DNA of 17,025 nt from NCBI GenBank assembly GCA_040268355.1, contig JAWRIT010000093.1, forward strand, positions 1-17,025, read 5' to 3'. Of this stretch, positions 13,696-17,025 are shown piece after piece; within the stretch, counting starts at the first letter, position 1, and the number at the start of each line of letters is the position of its first letter. Origin of the DNA: UBA1367 sp040268355. GTDB lineage: Bacteria; Actinomycetota; Coriobacteriia; Coriobacteriales; Atopobiaceae. The translations under genes were made by a program, and so were the position numbers. The notes below the pieces were generated by a model. That model was not told the origin of the DNA and did not search any database. It saw only the letters and a list, made by a program, of their open reading frames with translations.

Positions 13696-14304
13696 TCAGC
13701 TGATCGCCACGGTCCCGTTCTCACGCACGCGCACGCGCCCCTCGGCGAGCAGCTGAATGGTGTCCGGATACAGCTCGTGTTCGATCTCGTGGATGTGGGT
13801 CTCGAGCTCCTCCACCATCCAGCCCTCCTCGACGGTCAGCGCACGCTGGGCGATGATGGGGCCGCAGTCGTATCGGTCGTCGGCGAAGTGCACCGTCACG
13901 CCCGTGACCTTGACGCCGCGATCGAAGGCGTCTTGGATGGCGTGGGCGCCCTTGAAGCTGGGGAGCAGCGCCGGATGCAGGTTGACCACGCGGTTGGGAT
14001 AGCTCGCCAGGATGGGGCCGTGGACCATGCGCATGTACCCGGCCATGATGACGTAGTCCACGTCGGCCTTCTTGAGCAACGAGGCGATGACCTCGTCCGC
14101 GACCAGCGGCTCCTCGTAAAGCTCCTTTGAGAGGGACACCGTCTGGATGCCAGCCGCCTCCGCTCGCTTGAGGCCGTATGCGCTGGGTCGCGAGCTGATG
14201 ACTATCTCCACGGAGGCGTCGAGAGTGCCCTCGGCGATGCGATCGATGATCGCCTGCAGGTTGGTGCCGCTTCCGGACAGAAGAACGCCCAGCTTGATGC
14301 TCAT
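13696..14304 (-). CDS. purN: Phosphoribosylglycinamide formyltransferase
   Basis: PurN transfers a formyl group from 10-formyl-THF to GAR, the third step of de novo IMP synthesis. With the ATG at 14304 the protein has 202 residues, the usual length. The frame stays open further upstream into purM, but that part is Arg-rich shadow sequence; GAGGA lies at the right distance from this ATG. The phosphate loop VLLSGSGTNLQA (7-18), the catalytic N108 and H110 in VVNLHPALLPSF, and D146 in DDRYDCGPI match the E. coli enzyme with a two-residue offset. It follows purM by 56 bp on the same strand and is probably co-transcribed. Confidence 0.96.
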   Translation of the reverse strand: MSIKLGVLLSGSGTNLQAIIDRIAEGTLDASVEIVISSRPSAYGLKRAEAAGIQTVSLSKELYEEPLVADEVIASLLKKADVDYVIMAGYMRMVHGPILASYPNRVVNLHPALLPSFKGAHAIQDAFDRGVKVTGVTVHFADDRYDCGPIIAQRALTVEEGWMVEELETHIHEIEHELYPDTIQLLAEGRVRVRENGTVAIS

Positions 14305-14360
14305 GTTGCTTCCTCTCTGGCCTCTGGCCCCACCGGTGGCCCCGTCGCAGGTGCCCCCTC

Positions 14361-15458
14361 TTAGCGGTAGCGGACCTTCCCCTCGCCGGGCTCGCACACG
14401 CCCATGACAAACGACGTCAGCCCCTCGGCGGCGAGCAGGTCGCGCACGCGGTCCACGTCCTCGGGCGCGCACAGCACGCTCATCCCCACTCCCATGTTGA
14501 AGGTCTTGTATGCCTCGTCGGGCGTGAGGCCAGCCTCGCGCACCAGGTACGTGATGACCGGTGGGACGTCCCATGCGGGACCAGCGCCAAAGCCATCGGG
14601 ATCCGCGCCGTCGGTGGCGCGCCGATCGACGACGGCGTCGATGTCCTCAGGCAGGCAGCGATTCAAGTTCTCGGTGATGCCGCCGCCGGTGATGTGCGCC
14701 ATCGCGTGGATGGGAGCGCCCGCGCGCAAGGCACGCACCAGGGCCCCCGCATAGATGGTCGTCGGCGCCAGGGCCGCCTCGCCCAGGCTCTGCCCATCTA
14801 GCTCGTCGAGGGGACGTCGCAGCTCCTCTGCCGTCTTGCCCTCGATGGCCACCTTGCGCACGAGTGAGTATCCGTTGGAATGGAAGCCCGAGCTTGGCAG
14901 CCCTATGATCACGTCCCCGTCGCGCACGAGATGCGCGCCCAGCATGCGCGGACGATCGACGACGCCCACCACAAAGCCCGCGAGGTCGTAGTCATGGGGC
15001 TCCATGACCCCTGGATGCTCGGCCATCTCGCCGCCCACGAGCGCACAACCGCTCTTGGCGCATCCGCTCGCGATGCCCTCCACGATCGTCGCCACATGGT
15101 CGGCGCGAAGCTTGCCGATGGCCACGTAGTCGAGGAAGAACAGCGGTTCCGCTCCGGCGACCACGATGTCGTCCACGCACATGGCCACCAGGTCCTCGCC
15201 CACGGTGTCATGCTGGTCGAGCAGCTGGGCGAGGGCGAGCTTGGTGCCCACGCCATCGGTGCCCGAGACCAGCACCGGGTCCTCCATGTCCTTGAGGAAC
15301 TGGGCCGAGAAGAGCGAGCCGAAGCCGCCGAGCCCCCCGATGACCTCGGGACGATTGGTCGCCGCGACCGCGGCCTTGATGGCGTCGACCGCGCGTGCCC
15401 CCTCGTCGACATCGACCCCGGCATCGGCATAGGTGATGTGCTGCTTCTTGTCTGGCAT
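14361..15458 (-). CDS. purM: Phosphoribosylformylglycinamidine cyclo-ligase (AIR synthetase)
   Basis: PurM closes the imidazole ring of FGAM with ATP to give AIR, the fifth step of IMP synthesis, as a cytosolic dimer. The 365-residue protein has the expected signatures: TDGVGTK (67-73), VGGEMAE (141-147), PSSGFHSNGYSLVR (188-201), HITGGG (255-260) and FNMGVGM (320-326). A Gly/Asp-rich insertion near 282-294 makes it slightly longer than the E. coli enzyme. The ATG has an AAAGGAG site. It precedes purN, and its product feeds PurE, encoded two genes upstream in the same orientation (with PurK, not seen here, if the usual N5-CAIR route is used). Confidence 0.97.
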   Translation of the reverse strand: MPDKKQHITYADAGVDVDEGARAVDAIKAAVAATNRPEVIGGLGGFGSLFSAQFLKDMEDPVLVSGTDGVGTKLALAQLLDQHDTVGEDLVAMCVDDIVVAGAEPLFFLDYVAIGKLRADHVATIVEGIASGCAKSGCALVGGEMAEHPGVMEPHDYDLAGFVVGVVDRPRMLGAHLVRDGDVIIGLPSSGFHSNGYSLVRKVAIEGKTAEELRRPLDELDGQSLGEAALAPTTIYAGALVRALRAGAPIHAMAHITGGGITENLNRCLPEDIDAVVDRRATDGADPDGFGAGPAWDVPPVITYLVREAGLTPDEAYKTFNMGVGMSVLCAPEDVDRVRDLLAAEGLTSFVMGVCEPGEGKVRYR

Positions 15459-15480
15459 GCGCGCTCCTTTGCACGTGTCG

Positions 15481-15510
15481 GCTCAGGCCCCATGACCGTG
15501 GCGCCTGAGC
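15481..15510 (-). promoter_or_regulatory. Hairpin in the purM leader
   Basis: GCTCAGGC (15481-15488) and GCCTGAGC (15503-15510) form an 8-bp perfect stem around 14 bases, 20-50 bases upstream of the purM start. A TATGAT -10-like hexamer (minus strand, 15526-15531) lies just before it, so the hairpin would be near the 5' end of a purM transcript. There is no T-tract and no match to the purine riboswitch core. It may instead be a weak terminator behind the sortase gene or an mRNA-stability element. Confidence 0.4.
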
Positions 15511-15525
15511 GCCCGGACGTGTCCC

Positions 15526-15531
15526 ATCATA
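15526..15531 (-). promoter_or_regulatory. Candidate -10 for a purM promoter
   Basis: TATGAT on the minus strand lies about 68 bp upstream of purM in the 149-bp gap after the sortase gene. No good -35 accompanies it. If real, purM-purN can be transcribed independently of purE-srtB. Confidence 0.35.
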
Positions 15532-15607
15532 CCTGCTCGACCTGCCTCGGTGCGGCGCGCATGCAGCTGTGCACCATGCGGTTACAAACCCGAGCGACGC
15601 CGGGACC

Positions 15608-16444
15608 CTACGCGCCCGCCAGCGCCTCTCGCGCCTCCCTCTTGGGAACGCAGATCAGCACCGTGCGACCATATCCGTCGTAGTAGTTGCAGGTGATGAG
15701 CGTGAGCACGCGCGTGGTGCCCCCAATGATCTGGGCGGCGTCGGAGCGCTTGGTGACGGCCGCCTCGAGGCGCTTGTTGAGATAGCTCCTGAACTCCTCG
15801 TCGGACTCGAAGGTGAAGGTCCGTGCTTCCTGGTCCGCCTCGTGGGTGTAATAGAGCAGCAGCGGCTCCAGCTCCCAGGTCGCCTCTTCCGTCACGTACC
15901 ACACCGTAGAGATCTCGTCGAAGCGCTCCTGCTGGTCCATCGCGGCGACCTGCTCGAACATCGATCCGTCCAGCAGGTGGTGCCCATAGATGAGGGTGAG
16001 CTGGTCGACCATGCCCGGCCGGGTGCCGTCGCAGTCGCTGAACAGCTGCCCGCCCAGCGTCCACTCGCCCGTGGCGCTGTGCCGCAGGTAACGCTCATTG
16101 TTGTCAGCCTGGTAGACGGGGTAGTTGATCGTCGTGCCCGGAATCTGCAGCCAGCCGACCACCTCGTCATTCACGGCCTTCAGGCCTGCCCAGTCGACCT
16201 TAGGTGCGTCCGACTCCGTGTCTGAGACCACGGCGTAGGCGGCGAGCTCCCTATTGATCTGGTCCTGCTTGTAGTAGCGCAGCTTCGCGGAGCCCCAGAG
16301 GAAGGCGGCCGTTCCCAGCAGCAGCACGCCGACGATGATGAGCAGGTTCGCCAGGATGTTGCGGCGCCTACGCGGCCGGCTCCTCCTGCCGGCAGCCTGT
16401 CCGCGCGCCGTGTCCCGGCCCTGCTCGTTCGTGAACCGTGCCAT
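15608..16444 (-). CDS. srtB: Class B sortase
   Basis: Sortases cleave a C-terminal sorting signal and link the protein to the cell wall or to another pilin. With the ATG at 16444 the protein has 278 residues. It has a basic cytoplasmic N-terminus (about 1-29, very Arg-rich), one membrane anchor (30-51) and an extracytoplasmic catalytic domain. The triad is H155 in YGHHLLDGSMF, C252 in TLITCN and R260 in YGRTVLICV; the YGHxxxDGxMF and TLxTC contexts are those of class B. The frame extends upstream into purE, but AAAGGGGACGG before this ATG and the normal class B length favour it. It begins 23 bp after purE, so the two are probably co-transcribed. No sorting-signal substrate is in the window, so its target is unknown. 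Confidence 0.93.
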   Translation of the reverse strand: MARFTNEQGRDTARGQAAGRRSRPRRRRNILANLLIIVGVLLLGTAAFLWGSAKLRYYKQDQINRELAAYAVVSDTESDAPKVDWAGLKAVNDEVVGWLQIPGTTINYPVYQADNNERYLRHSATGEWTLGGQLFSDCDGTRPGMVDQLTLIYGHHLLDGSMFEQVAAMDQQERFDEISTVWYVTEEATWELEPLLLYYTHEADQEARTFTFESDEEFRSYLNKRLEAAVTKRSDAAQIIGGTTRVLTLITCNYYDGYGRTVLICVPKREAREALAGA

Positions 16445-16467
16445 GTCCGTCCCCTTTCGGCGCCCCG

Positions 16468-16929
16468 TTACGCCTCTGCCATCTCCTGCTTGAACGCGAC
16501 GACCCGCGCGCGCACCTCGGGCATGGTCGCGCCCAGAATCTGCGCCGCGTAGATGGCCGCATTCTTGGAGCCGTTGATGGCCACGCAGGCCACGGGCACG
16601 CCGGAGGGCATCTGCACCATGGAAAGCAGCGAGTCCATGCCCCCAAGGTCGCTCGTCTTCATAGGAACGCCGATGATGGGCAGCGGCGTGCAGGCGGCGA
16701 CCACGCCGCCCAAGTGTGCCGCCTTGCCCGCGGCGGCGATGATGACCTTGAGCCCGCGCTCGGCGGCGGTCGTTGCCCACGCATGCACCTTGTCCGGTGC
16801 GCGGTGGGCGGAGGCAATGACCAGCTCGTACGGAATACCAAACTCGTCAAGCTGAGTCATGCACGCCTCCATGGCGGGCCGATCGGACTGCGAGCCCATG
16901 ATGATGCCTACGAGCGGGGTTTCACCCAT
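16468..16929 (-). CDS. purE: N5-carboxyaminoimidazole ribonucleotide mutase
   Basis: Class I PurE converts N5-CAIR to CAIR in IMP synthesis. Signatures are GSQSDRPAM (12-20), ASAHRAP (39-45, with H42 the catalytic His), AAAGKAAHLGGVVAACT (65-81), PIIGVPM (84-90) and LLSMVQMPSGVPVA (101-114). With the ATG at 16929 the protein has 153 residues, near the family norm. An in-frame ATG 87 bases earlier exists, but GGAGG lies just before the chosen one and the longer N-terminus is not family-like. PurK, the usual partner that makes N5-CAIR, is not in the window. The gene leads the purE-srtB-purM-purN row. Confidence 0.95.
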   Translation of the reverse strand: MGETPLVGIIMGSQSDRPAMEACMTQLDEFGIPYELVIASAHRAPDKVHAWATTAAERGLKVIIAAAGKAAHLGGVVAACTPLPIIGVPMKTSDLGGMDSLLSMVQMPSGVPVACVAINGSKNAAIYAAQILGATMPEVRARVVAFKQEMAEA

Positions 16930-16999
16930 GTCTGCCTCCAGGAATGCCAAAAAACGCGTATCCATCAGGTCGATGCCGCCACAGCGGCGAGCAGTCCCC

Positions 17000-17005
17000 A
17001 GTATA
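17000..17005 (-). promoter_or_regulatory. Candidate -10 for purE
   Basis: TATACT on the minus strand lies about 70 bp upstream of the chosen purE ATG. The matching -35 would fall at or beyond the right end of the window, so it cannot be judged. Confidence 0.4.
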
Positions 17006-17025
17006 GGTGAGTCCACGCCCGCGGG

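Noticed and set aside
14305..14574. 90-residue N-terminal extension of purN
   Set aside because: It overlaps purM in another frame and is Arg/Gly-rich. The internal ATG at 14304 has a ribosome site and gives the normal PurN length.
16445..16780. 112-residue N-terminal extension of the sortase
   Set aside because: It overlaps purE out of frame and is Arg/His-rich shadow sequence. The ATG at 16444 starts a typical basic tail plus membrane anchor.

Overview
The window looks like chromosomal DNA from a high-GC Gram-positive bacterium. Most likely it is an actinobacterium of the Coriobacteriia (Olsenella/Atopobium-like). This rests on the strongly GC-biased third codon positions, good Shine-Dalgarno sites, a class B sortase, an FprA-type flavodiiron protein and a second EF-G-like GTPase. 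The lineage is an inference; no rRNA or tRNA gene is present to test it.

Left part (1-5379): an FprA-family flavodiiron protein (minus), an 84-codon small ORF of unknown function (plus), a strong hairpin terminator, an EF-G2-type translational GTPase paralogue with altered GTP-binding motifs (minus), and a divergently transcribed 23S rRNA m5U methyltransferase (rlmD, plus) that may be expressed from a leaderless mRNA.

Middle (about 5350-7850): a clearly foreign, AT-richer block. It begins inside the last codons of rlmD and carries a three-gene operon: a GntR/YtrA-type repressor, an ABC ATPase and an ABC-2 permease. The operon has its own near-consensus promoter and a GTACA-repeat operator. 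A mosaic, apparently gene-free stretch of about 460 bp with a good intrinsic terminator follows. GC count illustrates the switch: 45 of 60 bases are G or C at 4981-5040, against 22 of 60 at 6481-6540. The composition step at the 3' end of rlmD resembles the left end of a mobile element that uses this gene as its integration site and rebuilds its end. No integrase is visible here.

Right-middle (7846-13652): a looser set of accessory-type genes near host composition. They are a peptidase S66/MccF-like carboxypeptidase, a Fic-domain protein with a C-terminal winged helix and a 4 x 7-residue PDI repeat linker, an RDD-family membrane protein, a MetE C-terminal-like zinc methyltransferase (minus), and a membrane-anchored TIM-barrel glycoside-hydrolase-like protein.

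Right part (13696-16929, all minus strand, transcribed right to left): purE, a class B sortase 23 bp behind it, then purM and purN. PurE, PurM and PurN act in de novo IMP synthesis. The sortase is an unexpected guest between them.

No CRISPR array, tRNA, rRNA, intact transposase or integrase was seen. The most interesting points are the rlmD 3'-end junction with its captured ABC operon, the EF-G paralogue with DAPC in place of the G3 DTPG motif, the repeat linker of the Fic protein, and the unassigned membrane-anchored hydrolase-like protein.
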